A stretch of DNA of 64,000 nucleotides from Bacillus sp. AZ43 (GCA_004570425.1 SPQJ01000022.1:1-64000); one strand, 5' to 3'. Numbered from the stretch's first letter, positions 24,112 through 36,034 are shown. Numbers and translations are program-made. Notes: generated by a model not told the origin, from the sequence alone.

Positions 24112-25080
24112 ATGACCTCGGAATCGCGGCGGGTGCGGCTGGCGAGCTGGCCGACGCCGCTGGAACCCGCCCCTCGCCTGGCCCGCGCGATCGGCCTCGG
24201 CGAGGACGACCTGTGGCTCAAGCGCGACGACCTCGTCGGTCTCGGCGGCGGGGGCAACAAGGTGCGCAAGCTGGAGTGGATCGTCGGCGCGGCGCTCGAC
24301 GACGGCGCCGACGTCCTGATCACCACCGGCGCCGCGCAGAGCAACCACGCGCGCCTGACGGCGGCAGCCGGAGCCCGGCTCGGTCTCGACGTCGTCCTGG
24401 TGCTGGGCGGGCAGGCCGGGGCGGCGTCGTCCGGCAACCTGGCGCTCGACGGGCTGCTCGGGGTCCGCGTCGTCTGGACCGGTGCGGCCGACCCGGGGGA
24501 GCGGTCCGCCATCGCCGAGGAGGTCGCCGCCGAGCTGACCCGCTCCGGTCGCCGGCCGGCCGTCGTCCCCTTCGGCGGCTCCAGCGCCCTCGGGGCCCGC
24601 GGCTACCAGGACTGCGCCGCCGAGCTGCTGGCGCAGGCGCCGGACCTGCGCACCGTGGTCACGCCCCTCGGCTCGGGCGGCACGATGGCCGGCCTGGTCG
24701 CCGGCCTCGGCGCGGAGCGGGTGCTGGGCGTGCACGTGGGCGCCGTGGGCGAGCCCGCGCGGACTGTCACGGACCTGGTGACCGAGCTGACCGGTGCCGA
24801 CTGCCGTCCCGGCGACCTGCGGGTCCGGCTGGACCAGGTCGGCGACGGTTACGGGACGCTGCCGGAACCCGTGGTCGCCGCCCTGTCGACCGCCGCTCGG
24901 TCCGAGGGCGTCGTCCTCGATCCCGTCTACACCGGGCGCGCGCTGGCCGGGCTGATCGGCGCCGTCGCGTCCGGAGAGGTGCAGCGCGGCGAGCGGACGG
25001 TGTTCCTGCATTCCGGCGGTCTACCGGGCCTCTTCGGCTCGGCGGCTGCCGTCCGCCGTGCGGAGGCGATGCTCGGCTGA
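24112..25080 (+). CDS. PLP-dependent D-cysteine desulfhydrase / ACC-deaminase family protein
   Basis: 322 residues of the fold type II PLP family that degrades D-cysteine or 1-aminocyclopropane-1-carboxylate. The cofactor lysine is in GGGGNKVRKLEW (about residues 43-54), the substrate-side motif is AAQSNHAR, and the phosphate-binding loop is GSGGTMAGL. The start at ATG 24112 follows AGGAAG-like sequence; longer frames run into the transposon end. Family members cannot be split into the two activities by eye; D-cysteine desulfhydrase is slightly favoured. Confidence 0.85.
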   Translation: MTSESRRVRLASWPTPLEPAPRLARAIGLGEDDLWLKRDDLVGLGGGGNKVRKLEWIVGAALDDGADVLITTGAAQSNHARLTAAAGARLGLDVVLVLGGQAGAASSGNLALDGLLGVRVVWTGAADPGERSAIAEEVAAELTRSGRRPAVVPFGGSSALGARGYQDCAAELLAQAPDLRTVVTPLGSGGTMAGLVAGLGAERVLGVHVGAVGEPARTVTDLVTELTGADCRPGDLRVRLDQVGDGYGTLPEPVVAALSTAARSEGVVLDPVYTGRALAGLIGAVASGEVQRGERTVFLHSGGLPGLFGSAAAVRRAEAMLG

Positions 25081-25169
25081 TCCCGCCGGAGGACGGGTTC
25101 GGAGGCCCGCCGTGCGGTCCCCGAGTGGTGCCTGGTGAGATTCGGTCGGACCGACATGAGGGGTGAGCT

Positions 25170-27011
25170 GTGATCGACGTCGACACCGTGCTCGAAGAGG
25201 CAGGGCTGAAGAACGCCCATGTCCGTGACTACGTGCGCCACTACGCGGAGCTGACGGGCGCCGCGCGGATCGAGGTGATCAACGCCGAGGACGACGCCCG
25301 GCTGCTGCGCGAGGCGCTGGACGCCGGGGAGCTGCTGCCCGCGGGCGAGGGGCGGTACTACTCCCGCAGCTACATCAAGGACACGGCCCGCTCCGAGGAG
25401 CGCACCGTCGTGGCCACCAGCAACCCGGCCGACAAGGGCGTCTACAACAACTGGCGCCCGTCCTCGGAGATGAAGCCGCTGCTCCACGAGCGCATGCGCG
25501 GCGCCTCGGCCGGCAAGACGATGTACGTCGTCCCCTACCTGATGGCCCCGCCCGGCTCGCCGCTGGAGGCCTTCGCCGCCGGCGTGCAGGTGACCGACAC
25601 CCGGACCGTCGTGCTGCACATGATCCGCATGGCGCGGGTCGGCGTGAAGTACATCAACGAGCTGCAGGACCAGAACAGCTTCGTGCGGGCCGTGCACGTC
25701 ACCGGTGACCTGGAGAACCTCGGCCAGGGCACGCCGGAGGACCAGCGCTGGTTCGTCACCGTGGCCGACGAGCGGACGATCCTGCACTTCGGCTCGTCGT
25801 ACGGCGGCAACGCGCTGCTGGGCAAGATCGCGCACGGCCTGCGCCAGGCGACCTACGACGGCTGGGCGTCCGGCAAGTTCCTCGCCGAGCAGTTCCTGCT
25901 GCTGGGCATCACCGACAAGCAGACCGGTCGCACGTACCACATCGCCGGTGGCATGCCGAGCGCGTCCGGCAAGACGAACCTGGCCATGATCCTGTCGCCC
26001 GACGCCCTCGGTGACCGCTACCAGGTGCACTTCTACGGCGACGACATCGCCTGGCTGTGGGTGGACCCCGAGGACGGTCGCGTCTACGCGATCAACCCCG
26101 AGTACGGGGCTTTCGGCGTCGCCAAGGACACCAACGAGGTCACCAACCCCACCGCCGTCGCGGCCATCGCCGAGGGCACCGGCACGATCTTCACCAACGT
26201 CGCCTACAACGAGCAGACGCAGGACGTGTGGTGGGAGGGCAAGACCAAGCAGCCCCCGGCCGACGTGACCGGCTGGCGCGACTGGACCGGGGCGCTGATC
26301 TCCGAGCGTCCCGAGGGCGCCGAGAGCTCGCCGTGGGCGCACCCGAACAGCCGGTTCACCACCACGCTGGCCAACATCCCGAACATCGCGCCGGACTACG
26401 AGAACCCGAAGGGCGTGCCGGTCGACGCGATCATCTTCGGTGGGCGCACCCGTGACCGCGAGCCGCTGATCCGCGCGATCACCGACCTCGCGGAGGGCGT
26501 CTACGACGGCCTCACCCTGGGCGCGGAGGCGACCTTCGCGGCCGAGGGCACCGAGGGCGTCCTGCGCTACGACCCGATGTCGATGCGGCCCTTCATGGCC
26601 TACCCCGAGGGCGCCTACGCCGCGCACTGGCTGAAGACCCTCGGTGCCGCCGAGGACAAGCCGATCTTCGCCCACGTGAACTGGTTCCAGCGCGGCGAGG
26701 ACGGTCGCTTCCTGTGGCCGGGCTACCGGGACAACCTGCGTCCGCTGCTGTGGCTCATGCAGCTGCGGAACGGAGAGGTCACCGGCCGGCAGACCCCGGT
26801 CGGCATCGTCCCGGTCAAGGAGGAGCTGCAGCTCGAGGGCATGGACGACCTGCGCCAGGACGACCTGGACACGCTCCTGTCGATCGACACCCACCGCTGG
26901 CAGCAGGAGATGGGGTACCGCGAGCAGCACCTCGCGCAGTTCCCGGACATGCCGGAGGAGATCTGGGCGGCCCACCGCCGCGTCGCGGCCGCGCTCGACG
27001 CCGACGCCTGA
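25170..27011 (+). CDS. pckG: Phosphoenolpyruvate carboxykinase (GTP)
   Basis: PckG converts oxaloacetate and GTP to phosphoenolpyruvate, GDP and CO2, the first step of gluconeogenesis. The 613-residue protein has the P-loop G260-GMPSASGKTN270 with the family's reactive region, FGSSYGGNALLGK upstream, and the guanine-pocket and C-terminal mobile-lid sequences. Length matches the GTP family (about 600-620). It starts with GTG 25170 after a GAGGGG ribosome site, and a strong hairpin follows. Confidence 0.96.
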   Translation: MIDVDTVLEEAGLKNAHVRDYVRHYAELTGAARIEVINAEDDARLLREALDAGELLPAGEGRYYSRSYIKDTARSEERTVVATSNPADKGVYNNWRPSSEMKPLLHERMRGASAGKTMYVVPYLMAPPGSPLEAFAAGVQVTDTRTVVLHMIRMARVGVKYINELQDQNSFVRAVHVTGDLENLGQGTPEDQRWFVTVADERTILHFGSSYGGNALLGKIAHGLRQATYDGWASGKFLAEQFLLLGITDKQTGRTYHIAGGMPSASGKTNLAMILSPDALGDRYQVHFYGDDIAWLWVDPEDGRVYAINPEYGAFGVAKDTNEVTNPTAVAAIAEGTGTIFTNVAYNEQTQDVWWEGKTKQPPADVTGWRDWTGALISERPEGAESSPWAHPNSRFTTTLANIPNIAPDYENPKGVPVDAIIFGGRTRDREPLIRAITDLAEGVYDGLTLGAEATFAAEGTEGVLRYDPMSMRPFMAYPEGAYAAHWLKTLGAAEDKPIFAHVNWFQRGEDGRFLWPGYRDNLRPLLWLMQLRNGEVTGRQTPVGIVPVKEELQLEGMDDLRQDDLDTLLSIDTHRWQQEMGYREQHLAQFPDMPEEIWAAHRRVAAALDADA

Positions 27012-27023
27012 TCCGACCGACAA

Positions 27024-27062
27024 CGGCGCCCCGGCCCCACGATGCGTGGAGCCGGGGCGCCG
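27024..27062 (+). terminator. Terminator after pckG
   Basis: A 12-bp perfect stem CGGCGCCCCGGC/GCCGGGGCGCCG (27024-27035 with 27051-27062), with a further inner CCAC/GTGG stem, starts 13 bp after the pckG stop. Confidence 0.8.
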
Positions 27063-27107
27063 GTGCGTTCCCCGGAGACGTCGCCCCGGTCGCCTAGCCT
27101 TCGCCCG

Positions 27108-27944
27108 GTGAAACAGCTGCTGCGGTTCGCCTGGATCGAGGCGCAGTGCTGCCTGTTCGCCGTCCTCTTCTTCGCCGGGCTGGCCGTCGTCCGGGTCGTG
27201 CCGCTGCCGATCGACGCCGCCGACGCCCTGCTGATCTGGTCGCTCGGCGTGACGCTGGCGCTCTGGCTGCTGGGCTGGGAGACCGGCCGCGAGGTCGGCG
27301 TCATCGTCGGCTTCCACCTCGTCGGTCTGGCCCTCGAGCTCTACAAGGTCGCGCAGGGCTCGTGGTCCTACCCGGACACCGGCTGGGCCACCGTCGGCGG
27401 CGTGCCGCTCTACAGCGGCTTCATGTACGCCGCCGTCGGCAGCTACGTCTGCCAGGCGTGGCGCCGGTTCGACCTCCGGATCACCGGCTACCGGCTGCGC
27501 GGCACCGCGGCGGTCGCCGCGCTCGTCTACCTCAACTTCTTCACCTCCCACGTCACCTGGGACGTGCGGGTGCCCCTCGCCGTGGCGCTGCTCGTGGTGA
27601 CCCGGCGGACCTGGGTGCACTTCACCGTCGGTGAGCGCCGCTACGCCATGCCCCTGGCGCTGTCGTTCGTGCTCATCGGCTTCTTCCTCTGGGTCGCCGA
27701 GAACGCCGCCACCCTGCTGCGGGCCTGGCAGTACCCGCACCAGGAGTCGGTGTGGACGCTGGTCCACGCCGCGAAGCTCGGCTCCTGGTCGCTGCTGGTG
27801 GTGGTCAGCATCGTCATGGTGGCGGGGGTGAAGGCCTACGAGGGCCGGCTCTACGGGACGGCCGCCGACCGCTCGGTGAGCCGCTCGCCGAGGCCCCGCC
27901 CGGTCACTCCCGGTGCGCATGCCCCGGAGGGCGCCCCGGTGTGA
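27108..27944 (+). CDS. DUF817 family integral membrane protein
   Basis: 278 residues with about eight hydrophobic helices. It has the DUF817 pattern: WSYPDTGW...GVPLYSGFMYAAVGSYVCQAWRRF, YLNFFTSHVTWDVR, WVAENAATLLRAWQYPHQ and a terminal SWSLLVVVSIVMV helix. The function of the family is not known; the paired W-Y-P motifs suggest a small-molecule channel or transporter. GTG 27108 is used; the cytoplasmic tail is Arg/Pro-rich. Confidence 0.85.
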   Translation: MKQLLRFAWIEAQCCLFAVLFFAGLAVVRVVPLPIDAADALLIWSLGVTLALWLLGWETGREVGVIVGFHLVGLALELYKVAQGSWSYPDTGWATVGGVPLYSGFMYAAVGSYVCQAWRRFDLRITGYRLRGTAAVAALVYLNFFTSHVTWDVRVPLAVALLVVTRRTWVHFTVGERRYAMPLALSFVLIGFFLWVAENAATLLRAWQYPHQESVWTLVHAAKLGSWSLLVVVSIVMVAGVKAYEGRLYGTAADRSVSRSPRPRPVTPGAHAPEGAPV

Positions 27945-27995
27945 CCTCGCCCCACCGAGGGGCGTGGCGCGGCCCGGCGTGCGCATGCTGGGGGA

Positions 27996-29090
27996 GTGAC
28001 CCGGACCGGAGAGCTGCTGCGCGAGCCGTGGGTGCAGCGGGGCGTGCGGGCGGCGCTGGCCGCGGCCCTCGCCTGGCAGGCGGCGACCCTGCTGCCGTCG
28101 GCGCTGTCGCAGTACTCCTACTACGCGGTGCTCGGTGCGGTCATCGCCGTCCATCCCACCGTCGCCGACTCCGCCTCGGCGGCCTGGCGGACGGTGCTGG
28201 CCATCCTGCTGGGGTTCGGGCTGGCCGTCGTCGTCCACGAGGCCACGATCGCGGTGCCCGCGGGCATCACGATCGCCCTCGTCGTGGGGCTGGCGATCCT
28301 GGTCGAGCAGTGGCGGGTGCTCGGCGAGCACGCGAGCTGGGTGAGCTTCGCGGCCGTCCTGATGTTCACCGTCGGTGCCGACGACCCGGCGCGGTACGCC
28401 GCGGGCTACGCCGGGCTGACCCTCCTCGGCGCCGCCATCGGCGTGGCGGTCACCACCGTGCTGTTCCCGCCCATGCAGCTCACCACCGCCGTGCGGCGCA
28501 TCGCCACGGCACGGGCGCTGCTCGTCCGCCACCTGCGCGACATCGCCGAGCGGCTGCGCCGCGGCCAGGTCCCCTCGCCGGGGGAGTGGGAGGGCCGCGC
28601 CCGGGAGCTGGGCATCGCGCTGGACCGCATGCGCGCGGCCGAGGCGCTGGTGGAGCGGGCGCGGCGGGCCAACCCCCGTGCCCGGCGGTGGGGCGGCACC
28701 GCCGGCAGCATCCGGGAGCAGTCCCGCGCGCTCGACCGCGTCGCCGTCCTCGTGGACGACCTCACCACCCTGGTGGTCGAGTTCCAGCCGCACTCCCGCG
28801 GGGTCGCCCGGATGGGCGGCGGCACCGAGCGGGTGCTGGCCGACGCCCTGGAGCGGCTGGCCGACGTCGTCTCCACGCCGTACCCGACCGCCCGGAAGGA
28901 CGGCGACCCCGACGAACGGGAATCCGCGATCGGTGGCGCGGAGGCCGCGCTGCAGCGGCTGACCACGCTGCTGCGGACGTCCGAGATCGCCGACGACGAC
29001 GGGTTCTTCGCCCTGGGAGCGGTTACGGTGGGGATGCACCGGGCGCTGGACACGCTCCGAGACCGCGGAGGGGAACCGCACCCGGCATGA
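27996..29090 (+). CDS. FUSC-family (aromatic acid exporter-like) membrane protein
   Basis: 364 residues. The N-terminal 160 residues contain about five or six membrane helices (YYAVLGAVIAVHPT...FGLAVVVHEATIAVPAGITIALVV), as in FUSC/ArAE transporters; the C-terminal 200 residues are soluble and helical (ARELGIALDRMRAAEALVERARR). Substrate unknown. It stands alone, 51 bp after the DUF817 gene, possibly on the same transcript. Start GTG 27996 follows GGGGGA. Confidence 0.75.
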   Translation: MTRTGELLREPWVQRGVRAALAAALAWQAATLLPSALSQYSYYAVLGAVIAVHPTVADSASAAWRTVLAILLGFGLAVVVHEATIAVPAGITIALVVGLAILVEQWRVLGEHASWVSFAAVLMFTVGADDPARYAAGYAGLTLLGAAIGVAVTTVLFPPMQLTTAVRRIATARALLVRHLRDIAERLRRGQVPSPGEWEGRARELGIALDRMRAAEALVERARRANPRARRWGGTAGSIREQSRALDRVAVLVDDLTTLVVEFQPHSRGVARMGGGTERVLADALERLADVVSTPYPTARKDGDPDERESAIGGAEAALQRLTTLLRTSEIADDDGFFALGAVTVGMHRALDTLRDRGGEPHPA

Positions 29091-29259
29091 ACGGGTGGCC
29101 CCGGATCATCCGCGGGAGTGACCCGTGGTTTCGCTCCGACCGGACGCGCCAATCATCCGTCCGACCCCGTTCCGGAGACCGCCTCGCCGGCGGCCTGAGA
29201 ACGCCCAGCCCGCACGGAAGACGAATCGGAGGGGCGCCCCGACGGGCGCCGCACCCACT

Positions 29260-31047
29260 GTGACGATGACACCCACCACACCACCCGGACGCGACGGTCA
29301 CGTCGCCGATCCGGAGTCGACCGACGTCGTGGCCGGTACCGGTCCGCGGACCGACGAGCACCCGGCGATCGCCGTGCCCCCCGTCGCCGCCGAGGAGAAG
29401 GGCAGCCTCGACCGGGTCGTCTTCGCCGTCGCCGCGGTCGTCGCCCTGGCCTTCGTCGCCTGGGGGTTCGCCTCGCCCGCGGGCCTGGGCTCGGCGAGCG
29501 GCTCGGCCCTCACCTGGATCGAGTCGAACCTCGGCTGGCTGTTCGTGACGCTGGCCTCGGGCTTCGTCGTCTTCGTGCTGTGGCTGGCGGCCAGCAAGTA
29601 CGGCCGTATCCCGCTCGGGGCCGACGACGAGGCGCCGGAGTTCCGCACGGTCTCGTGGGTCGCGATGATGTTCAGCGCGGGGATGGGCATCGGCCTGATG
29701 TTCTACGGCGTCGCCGAGCCGCTGACCCACTACGTCACCCCGCCGCCGCGCACGGTCGAGGCCGAGACCCCCGAGGCCGTCTCGACGGCGATGGCCACCA
29801 CGCTGTTCCACTGGACGCTGCACCCCTGGGCGATCTACGCCGTCGTGGGTCTGGCGATCGCCTACGGCACGTTCCGCCGCGGCCGTCGGCAGCTGATCAG
29901 CGCCGCCTTCGAGCCGCTGTTCGGCAAGCGCCGCACCGACGGCCCGGCCGGCAAGGTCATCGACGTCCTGGCCATCTTCGCCACCCTGTTCGGGTCGGCT
30001 GCCTCGCTCGGGCTCGGCGCCCTGCAGATCGGCAGCGGCGTGGAGATCCTCGGCTGGGCGGGCGACGTCGGCAACGGCCTGCTGGTCGCCATCATCGCCA
30101 TCCTGACCGCCGCCTTCGTCGCCTCCGCGGTGTCCGGCGTCGCCAAGGGCATCCAGTGGCTGTCCAACATCAACATGGTGCTCGCCGTCGTCCTGGCCAC
30201 CTTCGTCTTCGTGGTGGGCCCGACGGTCTTCATCCTCAACCTGCTGCCCGGGGCGATCGGCAGCTACTTCGACGACCTCGCGCAGATGGCCGCCCGCACC
30301 GAGGCCAGCGGCGGCGACGCCATGGCCGAGTGGCTGCGCGGCTGGACGGTCTTCTACTGGGCCTGGTGGATCTCCTGGACGCCGTTCGTCGGCCTGTTCA
30401 TCGCCCGGATCAGCCGCGGGCGGACGATCCGCCAGTTCGTCACCGGTGTCCTGCTGGTGCCGAGCACGGTCACCCTGGTGTGGTTCATGGTCTTCGGCGG
30501 CGCGGGCATCGCCGCCCAGCGGGACGGCACGGACGTCGCCGGGCAGGCCACGTCCGAGGGCCAGCTGTTCGGCGTCCTCGAGCAGTACCCGCTGGCCACC
30601 CTGATGACGGTGCTGGTGATGGTCCTGGTCGCGATCTTCTTCGTGTCGGGCGCCGACGCCGCCTCCATCGTGATGGGGGCGCTGTCCGAGCGCGGCACGC
30701 TCGAGCCCAGCCGGCGGACGGTGATCTTCTGGGGCGTCGTCATGGGCGCGGTCGCGGCGGTGATGCTGCTCGTCGGCGGTGACGAGGCGCTGACCGGCCT
30801 GCAGAACCTGACGATCATCGCCGCGCTGCCGTTCGCGCTGGTCATGGTGGGCCTGGCGGTCGCGCTGGCCAAGGACGTGCGCAGCGACCCGATGGTGCTG
30901 CGCCGCACCTTCGCGACGGAGGCCGTCGAGCAGGCCGTGGTCGAGGGCATCACCCGGCACGGCGAGGACTTCGTGCTCGTGGTGGAGGCGGCCGACCCCG
31001 ACACGGAGCCGGCCGGGAACGGCCGCGTGGCACCCCCCACCGCCTAG
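29260..31047 (+). CDS. BCCT-family betaine/choline/carnitine transporter
   Basis: Secondary transporter that takes up glycine betaine or similar osmolytes with Na+ or H+. The 595-residue protein has 12 hydrophobic helices and the BCCT signature YWAWWISWTPFVGLFIARISRGRT, with the Gly-rich FSAGMGIGLMFYGVAEP in the third helix region. The N-terminal 45 residues are polar. GTG 29260 or ATG 29265 are both possible starts; earlier frames extend through Arg-rich sequence. Substrate cannot be fixed by eye. Confidence 0.9.
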   Translation: MTMTPTTPPGRDGHVADPESTDVVAGTGPRTDEHPAIAVPPVAAEEKGSLDRVVFAVAAVVALAFVAWGFASPAGLGSASGSALTWIESNLGWLFVTLASGFVVFVLWLAASKYGRIPLGADDEAPEFRTVSWVAMMFSAGMGIGLMFYGVAEPLTHYVTPPPRTVEAETPEAVSTAMATTLFHWTLHPWAIYAVVGLAIAYGTFRRGRRQLISAAFEPLFGKRRTDGPAGKVIDVLAIFATLFGSAASLGLGALQIGSGVEILGWAGDVGNGLLVAIIAILTAAFVASAVSGVAKGIQWLSNINMVLAVVLATFVFVVGPTVFILNLLPGAIGSYFDDLAQMAARTEASGGDAMAEWLRGWTVFYWAWWISWTPFVGLFIARISRGRTIRQFVTGVLLVPSTVTLVWFMVFGGAGIAAQRDGTDVAGQATSEGQLFGVLEQYPLATLMTVLVMVLVAIFFVSGADAASIVMGALSERGTLEPSRRTVIFWGVVMGAVAAVMLLVGGDEALTGLQNLTIIAALPFALVMVGLAVALAKDVRSDPMVLRRTFATEAVEQAVVEGITRHGEDFVLVVEAADPDTEPAGNGRVAPPTA

Positions 31048-31057
31048 TTCCGACGAA

Positions 31058-31095
31058 CCGCGGGCCCCGTGACGACGACGTCACGGGGCCCGCGG
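31058..31095. terminator. Bidirectional terminator
   Basis: A perfect 15-bp stem (31058-31072 with 31081-31095) and 8-nt loop lie between two convergent genes, the BCCT transporter and the YdeI-like gene, serving both. Confidence 0.85.
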
Positions 31096-31099
31096 TCGT

Positions 31100-31564
31100 T
31101 CAGCGCTTCCTGCCCTCCCGGAACAGCGCGAGCGCCTTGTCGATGCGCCGCTGCCGGGTCTCCGGCGTCTTGGCGCCGGTCACCGAGTCGACGTGGAAGC
31201 GCTGCAGGCTGTTGGACAGCCCCGCGAAGAAGGCGCCCGCCCGCTCGTCGGCCGCCAGGGCCGCGGCCAGGTCGTCGGGGACGTCCACCTCGCGCGGCGT
31301 CTCGGCGATGGTGACGGTCACCCGGACCGGGTCACCGCCGGACAGCCCCGTGGCCTTCCGGACGGCGGCGCTGACGCTGACCATGCTCCGGCCGCCCATG
31401 ACGCCCGGAGTGGTGCGGTACTCGTAGCCACCGAGGTCCACCAGCAGCGGAGGCCGCCGGCCGCCGCCGAGTTCGGCGAGGACCTCGTCCGGCACCACGA
31501 TCCCGGTGTTTGTGCCGACCGCTGTCACGGTCGTCTCGAAGGTGGCGCTCCTGGGTGCGGTCAC
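31100..31564 (-). CDS. YdeI/OmpD-associated-like protein (DUF1905 domain)
   Basis: 154 residues from GTG 31564, with GGAGGAG upstream. An N-terminal DUF1905-type beta-barrel (about 5-85, with TGIVVPDEV and LVDLGGYEYRT) is followed by the YdeI-type helical end ...VDVPDDLAAAL...AFFAGLS...RRIDKALALFREGRKR. The role of this family is not settled (some members are tied to bacteriocin or peptide resistance). The 227-bp gap upstream carries no other gene. Confidence 0.8.
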   Translation of the reverse strand: MTAPRSATFETTVTAVGTNTGIVVPDEVLAELGGGRRPPLLVDLGGYEYRTTPGVMGGRSMVSVSAAVRKATGLSGGDPVRVTVTIAETPREVDVPDDLAAALAADERAGAFFAGLSNSLQRFHVDSVTGAKTPETRQRRIDKALALFREGRKR

Positions 31565-31791
31565 TGTTCTCCTCCGGCGGTCGACGCCGCGGCAGTCTCC
31601 GCGACGGAGGTCACAGAACGATAAAGGGATTTCCGTTCCGGTCACGGATCGGTAACGCCGATGACGTCGGTGGCCGAGCGTGCAGCGCCCCTGGGGCGGC
31701 TCATCGAGGAGCGCACGCGGACCGGTGAGCGGGTCGAACCCCGCCGGTGGCCACGACCATCGCACCCACGTGAACGGAACCGCGCTCCACC

Positions 31792-33949
<2,158 letters not shown>

Positions 33950-33990
33950 CGGCGCTGGACAAGCGTGCCGCCCTGCGCGACGCTGCGGCC

Positions 33991-34161
33991 ATGACGGAGC
34001 AGCGGTACTCGATCCCGGTGGACGAGCTCGAGGCGAGCGCCCGCGTGCCGGTCGCCGAGCAGGTCGAGACGCAGGCCGAGCCCCAGCGGCCGCCGGCCGA
34101 CTGGTCGGCGGGCGTCAACCCCTACGGCGACGGGATGTCCGGCGACGCCGACGGCGACTGA
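33991..34161 (+). CDS. Small acidic hypothetical protein
   Basis: 56 residues beginning MTEQRYSIPVDELEAS, with a Pro-rich centre and the tail GVNPYGDGMSGDADGD. Codon use is normal for the genome and it starts 41 bp after argG. No known domain; probably a lineage-specific protein. Confidence 0.5.
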   Translation: MTEQRYSIPVDELEASARVPVAEQVETQAEPQRPPADWSAGVNPYGDGMSGDADGD

Positions 34162-34167
34162 GCGGGC

Positions 34168-34332
34168 TCAGCGCCCGGGCGGCAGGGCGTCGCGCCTGTT
34201 CCAGCCCACGGCCGCGGTCGCCGCGAAGAACAGCAACCCGACGACGGTGAGCCAGAACAGGCCCTTGACCACCGCCCCGATGATCGAGACCACCAGCCAG
34301 ACGATCAGGAGCAGGCCGAGGAACCTCCACAT
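34168..34332 (-). CDS. Small two-helix membrane protein
   Basis: 54 residues from ATG 34332: MWRFLGLLLIVWLVVSIIGAVVKGLFWLTVVGLLFFAATAA, two hydrophobic helices, then a short basic tail. Typical of small actinobacterial envelope proteins of unknown function. Confidence 0.65.
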   Translation of the reverse strand: MWRFLGLLLIVWLVVSIIGAVVKGLFWLTVVGLLFFAATAAVGWNRRDALPPGR

Positions 34333-34348
34333 GCCCGCCAGCGTAGGC

Positions 34349-34384
34349 CCGGGGACCCTCACCCCCCGTGCGTGAGGGCCCCGG
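34349..34384 (-). terminator. Terminator after the secreted hydrolase gene
   Basis: A 13-bp stem with one bulged A (34349-34362 with 34372-34384) begins just past the hydrolase stop in the leftward direction. Confidence 0.6.
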
Positions 34385-34389
34385 TGGTG

Positions 34390-35919
34390 TCAGCAGCCCA
34401 CGCCGGTGATGTCCTCGTCGGCCGCGCGGCCCGTCGACGTCGCGACGTCGTAGCCCGAGCAGAAGTAGAAGGACAGCCGCTCGTCGCGGTCGAGCGTCAC
34501 CGGCCGCCACGTGCCGGTCGCGTCCGGCTCCAGGTAGGTGAAGGACGTCGCCAGCAGCGCCTGGTCGGCGTCCGGGTCGTGCTCCAGGTACTTCGCCAGC
34601 CACGCCTGCGTGTAGACGCTCGACAGCGCCTGGCCCCAGCGCGACGCCGGCAGCACGTACGGGATGTCGGTGTACTCCAGGTGGGTGGACGCCCGCGGCA
34701 CGATCACCATCGAGTCGACGCCGGCCGCCGTCCACCCGTCGAACCCGGTGGCGAGCTCGCGGCGCGGGTCGGGGGCCTCCGTGGGCGATCCGGGGCCGGC
34801 CGTGTCGAACAGGCCGGCGTTGGCGAAGTACGGCGCGACGGTGAAGCCGTACTCGGACTGCAGGCCCAGCGCCGGCACCACCGGCTGCGAGGGGCCGAGC
34901 GCGTCGAACTCCTCCGCGTCGCCGATCGACGCCCGCGTCGAGAGCTTGTCGAGCGCGACGACGGTCTGGATCCGCTCGTCCACGCCCTGCAGGTAGGAGA
35001 CCGCCAGGGCCCCCAGCGAGTGCCCGATCACCGCGAGCCGCGTCGTCCTGCCCGGGGTCACGGTGTCCGGGTCGGGCGAGCGGTCGAAGGACTCCCAGAG
35101 CGGGTTGAACCCGTCCACCGGCGCGCTGCCGGCCGACGGGTTGGCGTAGGGCTGCTCGGGGGTCGAGAGGAAGAAGTCGATCGCGTCCTGGGTGCCGTGG
35201 ACGAAGTTGGCCGTCTGCTGGAACGGCACCCCGGGGCAGCCGGTCTCCTCGCCGGCCAGGGGCGCGGCGGCGAACGAGCAGTACGGCAGGTCCGCGGGGT
35301 CGCCCTGGTGCGGGAAGGTCTCGCTGCGACCCTGCCCCTGGACGTCGTAGGTGAGGACGACGTACCCGCGCTCGGCGAGGTCCTGGGCCAGCCACCAGTA
35401 CATCCGCTCGCTGCCCTGCACCGACCCGGTCGTGAGCACCACGCCGGGGAACGGGCCCTCCAGCGGCTCGCCCGTGTAGGGGTCGGTCGCACCCGGCAGC
35501 GGGGAGAACACGTCGCCCTGGACGAGCGCGCCGTACCGGTTGGTGAAGGACACCGGGGTGATCTCGCCACGGGTGCCGTCCCAGGCCGCCCGGTACGGGT
35601 TCCCGCTGTTCCAGCCCGGCACGGCCTGGCCCGGGGTCAGCGCCGGGCGGTTCGGCCGGGCCGCCTGGGCCAGGAGATCGCCGGCGAACTGCGGCGTGGT
35701 GGCGGCCACCAGGGCGGGGAGGTAGGCGGGGGACAGCTGCCCGTCCGGGGCGGTCTGCCGGCCGTACGCCTCGGCGATGTTCCGGACGTCGCGGGCCAGG
35801 TACTCCGGCGTCCCGGGGGCCGGGTCGCCCGGCGCTCCCGCGGCCGGGGATCCCCCCGCGACCACGACGGCGAGAGCGGCACCGACGGCGACGGCGGCAC
35901 GGGCGGACGGACGGCGCAT
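34390..35919 (-). CDS. Secreted alpha/beta hydrolase
   Basis: 509 residues. The N-terminus is a signal peptide (MRRPSARAAVAVGAALAVVVAGGSPAAGA, cut near 28-30), so the enzyme is exported. The mature part has an alpha/beta-hydrolase fold with the nucleophile elbow G-H-S-L-G, a preceding VLTTGSVQGSERMYWWLAQDLAERGYVVLTYDVQGQGRS block, and a late H in STHLEYTD. It ends CSGYDVATSTGRAADEDITGVGC. ATG 35919 has GAGGAG upstream. Substrate unknown; an extracellular esterase or lipase is likely. Confidence 0.8.
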   Translation of the reverse strand: MRRPSARAAVAVGAALAVVVAGGSPAAGAPGDPAPGTPEYLARDVRNIAEAYGRQTAPDGQLSPAYLPALVAATTPQFAGDLLAQAARPNRPALTPGQAVPGWNSGNPYRAAWDGTRGEITPVSFTNRYGALVQGDVFSPLPGATDPYTGEPLEGPFPGVVLTTGSVQGSERMYWWLAQDLAERGYVVLTYDVQGQGRSETFPHQGDPADLPYCSFAAAPLAGEETGCPGVPFQQTANFVHGTQDAIDFFLSTPEQPYANPSAGSAPVDGFNPLWESFDRSPDPDTVTPGRTTRLAVIGHSLGALAVSYLQGVDERIQTVVALDKLSTRASIGDAEEFDALGPSQPVVPALGLQSEYGFTVAPYFANAGLFDTAGPGSPTEAPDPRRELATGFDGWTAAGVDSMVIVPRASTHLEYTDIPYVLPASRWGQALSSVYTQAWLAKYLEHDPDADQALLATSFTYLEPDATGTWRPVTLDRDERLSFYFCSGYDVATSTGRAADEDITGVGC

Positions 35920-36034
35920 GCGGACTCCTCGGCACGGGGTTGTGCCGTGTTCCAACGAGCCCGGCCGGATCCGGTTACCGGTCGACACAGGTACTGGTGC
36001 GGCGCCGGGGGCGTCGACCAGGAACCATGCACCC

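Noticed and set aside
24927-29081. 1384-residue open frame antisense to pckG and neighbours
   Set aside because: It crosses four well-supported genes on the other strand and has no domain; a GC-composition artefact.
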